64,000 bases of DNA from Bartonella vinsonii subsp. berkhoffii ATCC 51672 (lineage in GTDB: Bacteria; Pseudomonadota; Alphaproteobacteria; Rhizobiales; Rhizobiaceae), in NCBI RefSeq assembly GCF_902825225.1, contig NZ_CADEAK010000006.1, positions 46,972-110,971 on the forward strand, written 5' to 3'. The notes beneath the pieces are model-generated. The model was given only the letters and a program-made list of their open reading frames with translations. It was not told the DNA's origin and made no database searches. A program made the translations under genes and the position numbers. Shown in pieces: positions 50,647 through 60,600 of this stretch. The first letter of the stretch is position 1, and each line of letters begins with the position of its first letter.

Positions 50647-53313
50647 ATGACAAAATGGGTTTACAGTTTTGGGGATGGCCATGCAGAGGGGAGTGCAAGT
50701 AAGCGCAATCTTCTTGGTGGTAAGGGGGCTAATTTGGCAGAAATGAGTAATCTTGGTTTGCCTGTCCCTCCAGGATTTACTCTTACAACAGAAGTTTGTA
50801 ATTTTTATTACGCAAATGGTAAAACATATCCCGAAGAATTACAGGAAGCTGTTAAACAAGCGCTTAAACGCATTGGTGAACGAACAGGGCGCGAGTTTGG
50901 ACATGAAAAAAGGCCACTTTTACTCTCTGTTCGTTCAGGTGCAAGAGTTTCTATGCCAGGAATGATGGATACAGTACTTAATCTTGGTATGAATGATGAA
51001 GCTGTAAAAGCAATTGCTTTACAAGCCAATAATGAACGCTTTGCTTACGACAGTTATCGCCGTTTTATCCAAATGTATTCTAACGTTGTTTTAGGTTTGG
51101 ATCATACGTCTTTTGAAGAGATTCTTGATGAGGCAAAAGTGCGCAAGGGGTATGCTGTCGATACAGAAATGACAGCAGACGATTGGAAAGATGTTATTGT
51201 TTCTTATAAGGCATATGTTCAAGAACAGTTAGATAAACCTTTTCCGCAAGATCCTGAACAACAGTTGTGGGGGGCGATTGGAGCGGTTTTTTCAAGTTGG
51301 ATGACAGCACGTGCAATTACTTATCGTCGTTTACATAATATTCCTGAAAGTTGGGGAACGGCAGTAAATGTACAGGCAATGGTATTTGGCAATATGGGGG
51401 AGGATTCGGCGACAGGTGTTGCTTTTACACGCAATCCCTCAACAGGAAAAAAAGAACTTTACGGTGAGTTTTTAGTGGATGCCCAAGGTGAGGATGTTGT
51501 AGCGGGGATTCGCACTCCCCAAAATATCACAGAAAATGCGCGTATTGTTGCGGGTTCAAATAAGCCATCTTTGGAAAAAATTATGCTGGAAGCTTTTTTG
51601 AAGCTATGTCAAATTGCGCAGAAGCTTGAACAGCATTATCGAGATATGCAAGATCTCGAATTCACGATTGAAAAAGGAAAATTGTGGATGTTGCAGACTC
51701 GTTCGGGAAAGCGGACGGTACGTGCTGCTTTAAAAATGGCAATAGAAATGGTTGAGGAGGGTTTGATAAGCCGTGAAGAGGCGGTAATGCGAATAGATGC
51801 CAAATCGCTTGACCAGCTTTTACATCCGACACTAGATCCCAAAGCAGCACGTTTTGTTGTTGCACGTGGTTTACCTGCTTCTCCTGGAGCGGCGACTGGA
51901 GAAATTGTTTTCACTTCGGAAGAAGCAGAAACTGCGTCAGCAGAGGGGCGCAAAGTTATTTTGGTGCGTGTAGAAACAAGCCCAGAGGATATTCATGGAA
52001 TGCATGCTGCGCAAGGGATTTTAACGACGCGCGGTGGGATGACAAGTCATGCTGCTGTTGTAGCACGTGGTATGGGAAAGCCGTGTATTTCTGGTGCTGG
52101 CAATGTACGGATTGATTATAACACAAACACAATGTTTGCTTCAGGGCAGAATTTTAAAAAGGGCGATGTCATAACGATTGATGGTGGAAGTGGAGAAGTT
52201 TTGAAAGGGAAGGTTGCGATGTTGCAACCTGAGCTTTGTGGCGATTTTGCAAAATTGATGGAGTGGGCTGATGGGATGCGACGTATAAGAGTTCGCGCTA
52301 ATGCTGAAACGCCCTCTGATGCAAGGATGGGGCGTTCCTTTGGGGCCGAAGGTATTGGGCTTTGCCGTACGGAACATATGTTTTTTTCTGGTGAACGTAT
52401 TGTTGCCATGCGTGAAATGATTTTAAGTAATGATGAAAGCGGCCGTCGTAAAGCATTGGATAAACTTTTGCCCATGCAGCGTTCAGACTTTAGCGAATTA
52501 TTTGAAATTATGTGTGGTTTGCCTGTTACTATCCGCTTGCTTGATCCGCCACTCCATGAATTTTTGCCAAAAACGGATGCAGAAATTCTTGAGGTTGCAA
52601 CGGCTATGGGAGTATCGGTAGATGTGCTTTCTGAACGCGCGCAGCAGTTGCATGAATTTAACCCTATGCTTGGATTACGAGGCTGCCGTTTAGCTATTAC
52701 ATATCCTGAAATTGCACAAATGCAGGCGCGAGCCATCTTTGAAGCAGCGGCAGAAGCCGCTCAAAAATCTGGATCTCCTGTTATGCTTGAAATTATGGTA
52801 CCGCTTGTTGCGCTGAAATCTGAACTTGATTTTGTCAAAGCGCGTATTGATCAGGTTGCTAATGAAGTGATGAAGGAAAAGGGAAGGAATATTCAGTACA
52901 TGGTTGGAACCATGATTGAGCTTCCTAGAGCAGCTCTTCGGGCAGATGAAATTGCCGAGACAGCTGAATTTTTTTCATTTGGAACAAATGATCTGACACA
53001 AACCACTTTTGGAATTTCACGTGATGATGCGGCTCCTTTTTTAGCAACTTATTTTCAGAAAGGACTTTTAGAACAAGATCCTTTCGTATCAATTGACCGT
53101 AATGGAGTAGGCGAGCTTATTTCTATTGCGGCACAGCGTGGTCGTTCACAGCGTGGAAAAATTAAACTGGGCATTTGTGGTGAACACGGGGGCGATCCTG
53201 CTTCTATTGCATTATGTGAAGAAAATGATCTGGATTATGTGTCATGTTCTCCTTTTCGGGTGCCAATTGCCCGTTTAGCAGCAGCACAGGCTGCTATTGC
53301 AAAAAGAGCATAG
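50647..53313 (+). CDS. ppdK: Pyruvate, phosphate dikinase
   Basis: 888-residue three-domain enzyme interconverting pyruvate, ATP and phosphate with PEP, AMP and diphosphate. The N-terminal ATP-grasp domain begins at KRNLLGGKGANLAEMSNLGLP (split here into its parts KRNLLGGKG and ANLAEM). The phosphohistidine is His468 in GGMTSHAAVVARGMGKPC. The C-terminal PEP/pyruvate barrel has the catalytic Cys844 in LGICGEHGGDP. Length is normal. The ATG has gggagga about 8 bases upstream. It links glycolysis and gluconeogenesis at the PEP node. Confidence 0.97.
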   Translation: MTKWVYSFGDGHAEGSASKRNLLGGKGANLAEMSNLGLPVPPGFTLTTEVCNFYYANGKTYPEELQEAVKQALKRIGERTGREFGHEKRPLLLSVRSGARVSMPGMMDTVLNLGMNDEAVKAIALQANNERFAYDSYRRFIQMYSNVVLGLDHTSFEEILDEAKVRKGYAVDTEMTADDWKDVIVSYKAYVQEQLDKPFPQDPEQQLWGAIGAVFSSWMTARAITYRRLHNIPESWGTAVNVQAMVFGNMGEDSATGVAFTRNPSTGKKELYGEFLVDAQGEDVVAGIRTPQNITENARIVAGSNKPSLEKIMLEAFLKLCQIAQKLEQHYRDMQDLEFTIEKGKLWMLQTRSGKRTVRAALKMAIEMVEEGLISREEAVMRIDAKSLDQLLHPTLDPKAARFVVARGLPASPGAATGEIVFTSEEAETASAEGRKVILVRVETSPEDIHGMHAAQGILTTRGGMTSHAAVVARGMGKPCISGAGNVRIDYNTNTMFASGQNFKKGDVITIDGGSGEVLKGKVAMLQPELCGDFAKLMEWADGMRRIRVRANAETPSDARMGRSFGAEGIGLCRTEHMFFSGERIVAMREMILSNDESGRRKALDKLLPMQRSDFSELFEIMCGLPVTIRLLDPPLHEFLPKTDAEILEVATAMGVSVDVLSERAQQLHEFNPMLGLRGCRLAITYPEIAQMQARAIFEAAAEAAQKSGSPVMLEIMVPLVALKSELDFVKARIDQVANEVMKEKGRNIQYMVGTMIELPRAALRADEIAETAEFFSFGTNDLTQTTFGISRDDAAPFLATYFQKGLLEQDPFVSIDRNGVGELISIAAQRGRSQRGKIKLGICGEHGGDPASIALCEENDLDYVSCSPFRVPIARLAAAQAAIAKRA

Positions 53314-53728
53314 AGATTTCAAGACAATTTTCATTATGAGGCAACTATTTTTTCATTTAGTCTATTTAGTAAGAGGCATATTTACTTTTTTGAATTTTTT
53401 ACTCACACGCTTATTCTTTTTGTAACTTGTAAGAAAACGCTTTTTTAAATTCATGATAAAAGGAGTTGAAACAAGAGAATTTCTCTGTACTCAGAGTTTT
53501 TTAACTGGTAAGAACGACGAACTTTCTTTGTAAATCAATGTCTTAATTACAGCAGAATGAATACGTATTTTTCTTCACTAAAAGAAAAAAATTCTAGAAT
53601 ACATTCTAAGCTGTATAGGCGGGAGAAAGAGAGCTATGTCTTTGATGTATTTATAAGAAAAAGCATGAAGTGGAGGAATACATTCTCATCATGTTTTCAG
53701 TGTTTACTTTATAAAATAGAACTTGCCT
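53314..53728. other. Gene-free convergent intergenic region
   Basis: 415 AT-rich bases between the ends of ppdK and the peptidoglycan-binding protein gene. The plus-strand frame at 53557-53859 runs into the opposite gene and lacks a ribosome binding site, so I reject it. Nothing else seen. Confidence 0.5.
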
Positions 53729-54571
53729 TTAATTTAACAAACCAACTTCTCTCATTTTCATCAAAACGGTGTGATCAATTTTACCCGTTATGGGAAGATC
53801 AAACATTTTTTGAAACTGTTTTAAGGCATCTATTGTCTTTTGGTCTTCTATACCCGTAACAATAACCTCTTGATGACCAAAAATACGTAAAGCTTTTTGC
53901 ACTTGTATAATGTCTGCAGGAGGCTCTAAAACAGTTTCTTTTGAGCGTGGCACAGCTTTTGTTTTTGTTGTTTCATTTGCCATTTCTATTTCACTACGTT
54001 TAATTAATACTGTAATTTCATCCGTTTCTGGATTGGGAAAAATATTATGTTGCATCCCGTGAATGGTTTGTTGTTTCCAAAGTGCTATAGCACGACGCAT
54101 TTTAGGTCCCTCTATTCCATCTAAAGGACCATCATAAAACCCCAATTTTGCCAGTTTCTTTTGCATTTTTAATGTGTTTTCTGACAAAGCATGTGAAGAT
54201 AAGTTTTTGTGTAGATGGCTTGGAAAATCTACAGAAGGATCACGAGAAATTGTGCTAAGTTTTGCTTCTTTTGCAGATAAAGGAGAGTTTTTTTCTCTAT
54301 TTTGAGCAAATGTAAATTTCATGTTCATAAAAACATCTTGCTGCATTATCATTTGCGAAAATAAAGCATTAAATGAAACAAATCCAAAACTCATGATGAA
54401 AAGAAGCGAGCCAATGAAAAACAGAGCATTTTTTTGTGTATAGAAATAAAGTGTTTTTGCTATCCAAAAAAGAAACCGACAGCTTATAAGAAAAAATATT
54501 ATAACAATACTACTATAGTGTTTACGCTTTTTTACGGTTTTTGTTCTGCGCGTCTTTCGTTTTTTTGCCAT
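53729..54571 (-). CDS. Membrane-anchored protein with two peptidoglycan-binding domains
   Basis: About 280 residues. A very basic N-terminus (KKRKTRRTKTVKKRKHY) precedes two hydrophobic segments near residues 25-70. A first peptidoglycan-binding repeat is at about 140-180 (LAKLGFYDGPLDGIEGPKMR) and a second at about 222-280 (LRIFGHQEVIVTGIEDQKTI and LPITGKID). There is no catalytic domain, so it probably anchors or senses cell wall. A TTG at 54586 extends the frame by five codons; I chose the ATG. Family resemblance is to the PG_binding_1 group. Confidence 0.8.
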   Translation of the reverse strand: MAKKRKTRRTKTVKKRKHYSSIVIIFFLISCRFLFWIAKTLYFYTQKNALFFIGSLLFIMSFGFVSFNALFSQMIMQQDVFMNMKFTFAQNREKNSPLSAKEAKLSTISRDPSVDFPSHLHKNLSSHALSENTLKMQKKLAKLGFYDGPLDGIEGPKMRRAIALWKQQTIHGMQHNIFPNPETDEITVLIKRSEIEMANETTKTKAVPRSKETVLEPPADIIQVQKALRIFGHQEVIVTGIEDQKTIDALKQFQKMFDLPITGKIDHTVLMKMREVGLLN

Positions 54572-55540
54572 TATTTTTATTTTCAAGAGTAAATGTTTTT
54601 ATACAGAAACGGATATAAATTATTTCCACTTTCAGTGAGAGGGAGAGAGTTTGATTTTGTTGTTCTTGTCTTTCAAATGATTAAAACCAACAAATTTGTC
54701 ATGTAATCTATAAGCTGATAAATTAACAATAGTCTTTACCCGGTTTTCTTCGTTTTATATTCTACAGAATTTCTAGTCTGTATAGAAAAACTCTACCTAT
54801 ACAATACCGTTTTTACGCCTGAAACTATATCATCACGTATCATCATCTCAACTGAAAGTGCTACGTCATTTCCTCATTTTTTATTTTTTACGTATATATT
54901 TTCTAGTCTTTGCAATCAAATTGAAACAACATTGTATTTATCATGTTGCAGAACTGAGAAAATTATTATATCTTTTTCAAAGATCGTTTATGTACAGAAA
55001 CCTGTATTTCAATACAATCTTGATGAGCATAATTTTTTCCCATATCACATATATTCTAGCATAAATCTATTTTACTAATATTCGATAAATTTCATAAAAC
55101 TCAACAGAAGTGATTTTTAAAATATCTGCAAGAAAAGTGGTTGGCGGCTTAATTCTTATCATTTTACATCGTACTTTTTTATAAAGGGTATTATTAGGTA
55201 TCGAAACCTCACTTATTGTCATGATTTGAGGTATCATGTTGTCTTTGTCTTTCACACTACATGTATGTTTATGATATGTCATGAGAGCGTAATCTCACAG
55301 ACTTCAACGCTTTTATTTTTTCATTGTGCAAATTTGACGCTCATTTTTTCATGAAAAGCTCATGCGCTTTCGTTTTTATACAGCTGCATCATGTCTTATG
55401 ACAACATAATGAATGCTGCACATCTGATAAACAAATGCTCAATTTTATAAAGGACTTATCTTATAAATTTTTTATAAAGAAGAAGAGTATAAACTGTTGC
55501 TTGTGTTTCATTTACAACTGCGGTGCATTAGTTGCTCATG
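54572..55540. other. Long gene-poor region
   Basis: 969 AT-rich bases. A minus-strand frame of 71 codons at 55067-55282 contains a helix-rich end (LADILKITSVEFYEIYRIL) that might be a piece of a helix-turn-helix protein, but there is no convincing ribosome binding site, so it is not called as a gene. No RNA gene recognised. The promoters of the peptidoglycan-binding gene and the DUF5330-like gene lie here. Confidence 0.45.
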
Positions 55541-55915
55541 ATGCGTTTTTTGATCAAATTATTCTTTTTTTTGTTTTTTGTTTTTGTCATCATTTCATTT
55601 TTTATAGAAAAACCGAGGAATAATCATTCCTTTTCTCAAAAAGATCATGAGACAATAACGAGTGATGTGATTATTGCTTTTAAGGAAGCTTTAAGTGATT
55701 TAGGAACATTTTGTGATCGTAATATAGAAGCCTGCAAAGTAGGAAAGTCCTTTTTAAGCTCACTTGGCGAGCGTGCATATTATGGTGCAAGAGCAGCTTA
55801 CGAATATTTTGGACGCATACTGGATGATAAGAATATGGCGACTTCTCCCAAAATTACGTCTAAAAGGGAGGCACAAGAGTCTACACAAAAACAGAAGTAT
55901 ACGACATTACCTTGA
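55541..55915 (+). CDS. DUF5330-like small membrane protein
   Basis: About 124 residues. Starts MRFLIKLFFFLFFVFVIISF, a membrane helix or uncleaved signal. The mature part has two cysteines in FCDRNIEACKVG and an amphipathic LGERAYYGARAAYEYFG, a pattern I recall from the DUF5330 family, which sits next to sufE and mucR in rhizobia. The C-terminal 25 residues are polar and probably disordered. Three starts are possible (TTG 55532, ATG 55538, ATG 55541); the last matches the family. Function unknown. Confidence 0.72.
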   Translation: MRFLIKLFFFLFFVFVIISFFIEKPRNNHSFSQKDHETITSDVIIAFKEALSDLGTFCDRNIEACKVGKSFLSSLGERAYYGARAAYEYFGRILDDKNMATSPKITSKREAQESTQKQKYTTLP

Positions 55916-56025
55916 AATATTTTTTGAACGTTCATTATAGGTATTATGCTAATGACAAGAGTCATTATTTATCTGACAAGTAAATACATGTAAGATAATC
56001 ATAAAAGAAAAACAGGACTGAGATT

Positions 56026-56439
56026 ATGGCAGAAACGATTGAGAATATTATAGAAAACTTTTCTCTTTTGGATAATTGGGAAGATCGTTATCGTTATGTC
56101 ATTGAACTTGGACATGAATTACCACCTTTTCCAGAAAGCGCTCGCAATGATGATCACAAAGTGCGGGGATGTGTTAGCCAAGTATGGCTTTTATCATCAC
56201 GTGATAATACTTCGGATAATCCAATACTAACATTTCAAGGTGATTCTGATGCCCATATTGTGCGTGGACTTATTTACATTCTTCTTGCCTTTTATTCAGG
56301 AAAAAAAGCCTCTGAAATTCGCAATGCTGATGCGGAAGGTCTTTTTGAAACACTTGGTTTAAAGGAAAATCTTACACCACAACGGTCAAATGGTCTTAAA
56401 TCGATGATTGAACGAATTCGTAAAGAAAGTTATGTATAA
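56026..56439 (+). CDS. sufE: Cysteine desulfuration protein SufE
   Basis: 137 residues. SufE accepts persulfide sulfur from the cysteine desulfurase SufS and passes it to the SufBCD scaffold for iron-sulfur cluster assembly. The active cysteine is Cys49 in KVRGCVSQVWL. Early WEDRYRYVIELG and later GLIYILLAFYSGKKASEI are also conserved. The suf operon itself is not in this window. It is convergent with mucR across 88 bases. Confidence 0.94.
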   Translation: MAETIENIIENFSLLDNWEDRYRYVIELGHELPPFPESARNDDHKVRGCVSQVWLLSSRDNTSDNPILTFQGDSDAHIVRGLIYILLAFYSGKKASEIRNADAEGLFETLGLKENLTPQRSNGLKSMIERIRKESYV

Positions 56440-56527
56440 AATCAACATCTTATAAAAAACTCTCCCAAATCTCCTTAAAAAACGTTTTATATATACTGAA
56501 GGCGACCAGTTTTTTTAAAAGATGCTA

Positions 56528-56965
56528 TTATTTTGCTTTCTTCCGTTTGCTTTTGCGCCCAAGTCCCATCTCTTTTGCCAAAGCTGAGCGTGCTTTTGCA
56601 TAATTAGGTGCAACCATAGGATAAGAGCTGTCCAGTTGCCATTTTTCACGATATTCTTCTGGCAACATTCCATAATGTGTCATGAGATGACGCTTTAAAG
56701 ATTTAAACTTTTTTCCATCTTCAAGGCAGATGAGATAATCTGGAAAGATTGAACGCTTTGGGTTCACTGCTGGCCTTTGCTTTTCAACTTCCACTTCTGT
56801 TAATTCTACATTCCCCGCTTTACGAAAAGCGGCATGAACATCAGCAATTAAACTTGGTATTTCGGTCGGTCGGATAGAATTGTTACTCACGTAGGCAGCA
56901 ACAATATCCGCAACCAATATAATAACTAAATTGCTTTCAGTCTCTAAGACTGGATGATGTTCCAT
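56528..56965 (-). CDS. mucR: MucR/Ros family zinc-finger transcriptional regulator
   Basis: 145 residues from the chosen ATG. N-terminal oligomerisation region about 1-55 (LVADIVAAYVSNN). The prokaryotic zinc finger is CLEDGKKFKSLKRHLMTH, with Cys80, His93 and His98 and an aspartate (Asp83) at the second metal position, as in MucR proteins. A basic tail (GRKSKRKKAK) ends the protein. MucR binds AT-rich DNA with T-A steps and acts as an H-NS-like repressor in Brucella and rhizobia. The frame runs 17 codons upstream, but this ATG has GGAAAGAAG right before it. Confidence 0.93.
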   Translation of the reverse strand: MEHHPVLETESNLVIILVADIVAAYVSNNSIRPTEIPSLIADVHAAFRKAGNVELTEVEVEKQRPAVNPKRSIFPDYLICLEDGKKFKSLKRHLMTHYGMLPEEYREKWQLDSSYPMVAPNYAKARSALAKEMGLGRKSKRKKAK

Positions 56966-57823
56966 TCTTCTTTCCTTTAATTTAAAATCCAGTAATTTAA
57001 AATCGAGATACAGCACATATCCTCATGACATGAGATCCCATGCACATAGGCTTCATATTGTACAAAAATCTTTTTTGTCAATTCAATTATTCTATAAAAT
57101 TGCTAAAACACAAAAAAATCAAATAAACACCTCTTTTTAGTCATAATATACAACAAGAAGAACCAACTTATTGACCTGTTAGAATATAGTTTTTTATATA
57201 AAATCTCATAAATAAAATATATTATAAATGTAAAAAATGATATAATATTAATCCATTTATTTTATAGAGATCATATAAATTAAAATATATCAAATAAGTT
57301 AATATTTTATTTTACATGTTTATTATTTATAATTTATTTATAAAATAATATTATTAAATATAAAATTAAATTATTTTTGTTTTTTAAATTTTAAAATACT
57401 TTTAATAAATTAAAATGTATTTATAATATTAGCCTATTAAATATATATTATACGATTAGCTATCAATATGGTACAGTATAATATTATTTATAAAAAATAA
57501 TATCAAAATAACTACATATATTATTAAATTAGATTCTATTGTTTATATCCGAAAGTTAACTCTACTATTTGAAGGAAAATTAAATTTCGCTACAAAATAG
57601 CCTTATTTCTTAGCTCGTAATTTTTATAAAAGGGGCGCGTTATACACAAAAGACAATGCCTGTAATATAGATAAACAAAAGTACATGGCGTCATTGTAGA
57701 ATAGAAACTATCACAGCTATATTTTTGCAAGTAAGCGAAATTTATAGATTTATGCACTTGCATAAACAATACGATTCTAACATATACGAAGTCATGAGTT
57801 TTTATTTAACATTAGGATCGTGC
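56966..57823. other. Extremely AT-rich divergent region upstream of mucR
   Basis: 858 bases between the mucR and oligopeptidase B starts. The core (57060-57560) is almost pure A/T: I count five G or C in the 120 bases 57301-57420. No gene is visible. Such DNA is the preferred target of MucR-like proteins, so autoregulation of mucR from here is plausible but inferred. Confidence 0.6.
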
Positions 57824-59917
57824 ATGACACACTTTTCTGTGATTCCTCCAAAAGCATCTAAAATCATACATAAAAAAATATATCATGGTATTTGTCATAA
57901 TGATCCCTATCATTGGCTACGTGCGTTTAATTGGCAAGATGTTTTTAAAAAACCTCATTGTCTTGACTTAAATATTCGATATCATCTCGACAATGAAAAT
58001 GCTTATCAGGCTGCTCAAATGGCTGATACAAAGTCACTACAAGATTTGCTTTTTACTGAAATGAAAGGGCGAATCCAAGAGAATGACAGTTCTGTTCCTA
58101 TAAAACATGGGCCTTTTGCTTATGGATTTTCTTATGTTACCGGAGGCCAACAACCACATTATTTCCGTACATCAAGGAATGGGGGAGAAAAAAACGTTTA
58201 CCTTAATGGTGATGCTTTGGCTGAAGGAAAAGAATATTTTAATTTTGGTTCAGTTCAAGAATCTCCTGATCATACACATGTTGTTTGGACCTATGATGAC
58301 AAAGGATCAGAATTTTATAAAGCTAAAATTCGTAATTTGGAAACATTGTCTGACTGTATGGATACCATTACTGACACATCAGGACAAATTGTATGGGATG
58401 CTAAATCTGAAGGTTTTTTCTATACGAAGATGGATGAAAATCATCGTCCTTCAGAGCTCTATTATCACCGATTAAACACCAATCAATCACAAGATAAGCT
58501 TATTTTTCGTGAAGATAATCCAGGATTTTTCTTACACGTAAGCGGTTCTAAACTTAATGATGTTATTTATATTAATATTCATGATCATGAAACATCAGAG
58601 GTTTGGTTGATTCCAGCTGAAGCGCCTCTCACTGTTCCCCAATGTGTACGAAAGCGGCAAAAAGGTATTGAATATTCACTTACAGAAGGTGGTGATGTTT
58701 TTTATATTCTAACCAATCTGGATAACGCAAAAGATTTTAAAATTATGGTAACGCCGTATGCATCTCCACAATCGGAAAATTGGTCTGAATTTGTGTCACA
58801 TCAGCGTGGACATCTGATACTATCCCATGATGCTTATCAAGATTTTCTTATCTGGCTTGAGCATTTTGAAGGGCTGCCTCGTATAAAAATAATGGAGCGT
58901 ACCACTAAAGAAATTCATTCCATTACTTTTACTGAGGAGGCTTATTCTTTAGGTTTACAAGGTGCTGCAGAATACGATAGTCAAACCATTCGCTTTTCCT
59001 ATTCCTCTATGACAACACCTGATCAAGTGTTTGATTATGAAGTGAAAAATCGCAAACGGATGCTTTTAAAAACGCAAATCATTCCTTCTGGGCATAATAA
59101 AGATGAATATGTAACACGACGTATTACAGCGGTAGCAGATGATGGTGAAAAAATTCCTATTTCGCTTTTTTATCACAAAGCTACCGCTCTTAACGGTAGT
59201 GCACCTTGTTTGCTCTACGGTTATGGAGCCTATGGAATTTCTATTCCAGCCAGTTTCAATAGCAATGTACTTTCTTTGGTTAACAGAGGTTTTATTTATG
59301 CCATAGCCCATATTCGTGGAGGAAAAGAAAAAGGTGTTGAATGGTATGAGAAGGGAAAACACCTTTTTAAATACAATACATTTACAGATTTTATTGCTTG
59401 TGGGCGCTATCTTGTGAATAATAAATTCACTTCTCATGACCGTCTTATTGCCCAAGGTGGTTCAGCAGGAGGAATGTTAATGGGAGTTATTGCTAACATA
59501 GCTCCACAGGATTTTGCTGGAATTGTAGCAAATGTGCCTTTTGTTGATGTTTTAAACACTATGTTAGATGTTTCATTGCCCCTAACGCCTTTAGAATGGC
59601 CAGAATGGGGAAATCCTCTTGAATCAGAAGAAGACTATAATTTTATCGCTTCCTATTCTCCCTACGATAATGTCAAAGATCAAAAATATCCTCCTATGCT
59701 TGTGACGGCAGGATTAACAGATCCTCGTGTAACTTACTGGGAGCCTGCGAAATGGGTAGCAAAATTACGAGACTTGAAAACAGACGATAATGCAATTTTA
59801 TTGCGCATTAATATGGACTCAGGTCATGCAGGTGCAGCGGGACGTTTTTCAAAGATAGAAGAAATTGCATATATCTATGCATATATTCTAAAAATAGTAG
59901 GAAAAAACTGTTGCTAG
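57824..59917 (+). CDS. ptrB: Oligopeptidase B (prolyl oligopeptidase family, S9A)
   Basis: 697 residues from ATG 57824, which has AGGA about 6 bases upstream; the frame is open 33 codons further up. The N-terminal beta-propeller is followed by the C-terminal alpha/beta hydrolase. The nucleophile is Ser547 in AQGGSAGGMLMG, the aspartate near residue 633 in GLTDPRVTYWEP, and the histidine near 668 in DSGHAGAAGRF. These surroundings are typical of oligopeptidase B, which cuts short peptides after basic residues. It is a cytoplasmic enzyme with no signal peptide. Confidence 0.93.
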   Translation: MTHFSVIPPKASKIIHKKIYHGICHNDPYHWLRAFNWQDVFKKPHCLDLNIRYHLDNENAYQAAQMADTKSLQDLLFTEMKGRIQENDSSVPIKHGPFAYGFSYVTGGQQPHYFRTSRNGGEKNVYLNGDALAEGKEYFNFGSVQESPDHTHVVWTYDDKGSEFYKAKIRNLETLSDCMDTITDTSGQIVWDAKSEGFFYTKMDENHRPSELYYHRLNTNQSQDKLIFREDNPGFFLHVSGSKLNDVIYINIHDHETSEVWLIPAEAPLTVPQCVRKRQKGIEYSLTEGGDVFYILTNLDNAKDFKIMVTPYASPQSENWSEFVSHQRGHLILSHDAYQDFLIWLEHFEGLPRIKIMERTTKEIHSITFTEEAYSLGLQGAAEYDSQTIRFSYSSMTTPDQVFDYEVKNRKRMLLKTQIIPSGHNKDEYVTRRITAVADDGEKIPISLFYHKATALNGSAPCLLYGYGAYGISIPASFNSNVLSLVNRGFIYAIAHIRGGKEKGVEWYEKGKHLFKYNTFTDFIACGRYLVNNKFTSHDRLIAQGGSAGGMLMGVIANIAPQDFAGIVANVPFVDVLNTMLDVSLPLTPLEWPEWGNPLESEEDYNFIASYSPYDNVKDQKYPPMLVTAGLTDPRVTYWEPAKWVAKLRDLKTDDNAILLRINMDSGHAGAAGRFSKIEEIAYIYAYILKIVGKNCC

Positions 59918-59939
59918 TTTAAACATCTGTCTTCTTTTA

Positions 59940-59976
59940 GAAAGGCTCCATCATGCATTAGTTTACGAAGCCTTTC
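59940..59976. terminator. Inverted repeat between convergent ptrB and sodB ends
   Basis: Perfect 8-bp arms (GAAAGGCT at 59940-59947, AGCCTTTC at 59969-59976) with a 21-base loop, midway between the two stop codons. Neither side has a proper T-run, so it could be a weak bidirectional terminator or simply an RNA 3'-end structure. Confidence 0.4.
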
Positions 59977-59997
59977 ACAAAAAACTATGCAAATCGC

Positions 59998-60600
59998 TTA
60001 AAGTCCACAATCTTCATAAAGCTTTAAAACATAATCCCAATTAATTAAATGGTCTATGAAAGCTTCGATATATTTCGGACGTGCATTGCGGTAATCAATG
60101 TAATAGGAATGTTCCCATACATCGATCCCCAGAATAGGTTGAGCATCATGAACTAAAGGATTTTCACCATTAGGTGTTTTCATAATTTCAAGCTTGCCAT
60201 CTTTAACAGCAACCCATGCCCACCCAGAACCAAATTGGGCAGTAGCAGCAGCAATAAAATTAGTGCGGAATCTATCATAGCCACCCAGATCAGCCTCAAC
60301 AGCTTTTGCAAGTTTTTCAGGAAGTTTTTGACCACCACCACCTTTTTTCATCCAATGCCAAAAATGGTTATGATTGTAATATTGCGCTGCGTTATTAAAC
60401 AAACCAATATTTTTCCCAAAGCTTTTTTTAACAATATCTTCAAGGCTTTCATTTTCTAAGCCTAACTCTTTTACAAAATTATTAGTATTGGTCAGATAAG
60501 CGAGGTGATGCTTATCATGATGATATTCAAGCGTTTCACGTGACATATAGGGCGAAAGGGCGTCATAATCGTAAGGCAACGCGGCCAATTCAAAAGTCAT
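59998..60600 (-). CDS. sodB: Superoxide dismutase, Fe type
   Basis: 200 residues. Metal ligands are visible: His27 (EYHHDKHH), His77 (YYNHNHFWHW), Asp160 and His164 (IDVWEHSYYIDY). The AAQ before the second ligand (glutamine at about 73) and FGSGW point to the iron rather than manganese form, though cambialistic enzymes exist. No signal peptide, so cytoplasmic. The ATG has GAGGAG 9 bases upstream. It probably protects against oxidative stress inside the host. Confidence 0.95.
   Translation of the reverse strand: MTFELAALPYDYDALSPYMSRETLEYHHDKHHLAYLTNTNNFVKELGLENESLEDIVKKSFGKNIGLFNNAAQYYNHNHFWHWMKKGGGGQKLPEKLAKAVEADLGGYDRFRTNFIAAATAQFGSGWAWVAVKDGKLEIMKTPNGENPLVHDAQPILGIDVWEHSYYIDYRNARPKYIEAFIDHLINWDYVLKLYEDCGL

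Noticed and set aside
53557..53859. 100-codon plus-strand frame after ppdK
   Set aside because: Runs into the opposite-strand peptidoglycan-binding gene, no ribosome binding site, no family features.
55067..55282. 71-codon minus-strand frame with a helix-rich end
   Set aside because: Could be a fragment of a helix-turn-helix protein, but the start lacks a ribosome binding site and nothing else supports it.
56900..57560. AT-rich block as a replication origin
   Set aside because: No DnaA boxes were recognised by eye and the flanking genes are not those typical of alphaproteobacterial origins.
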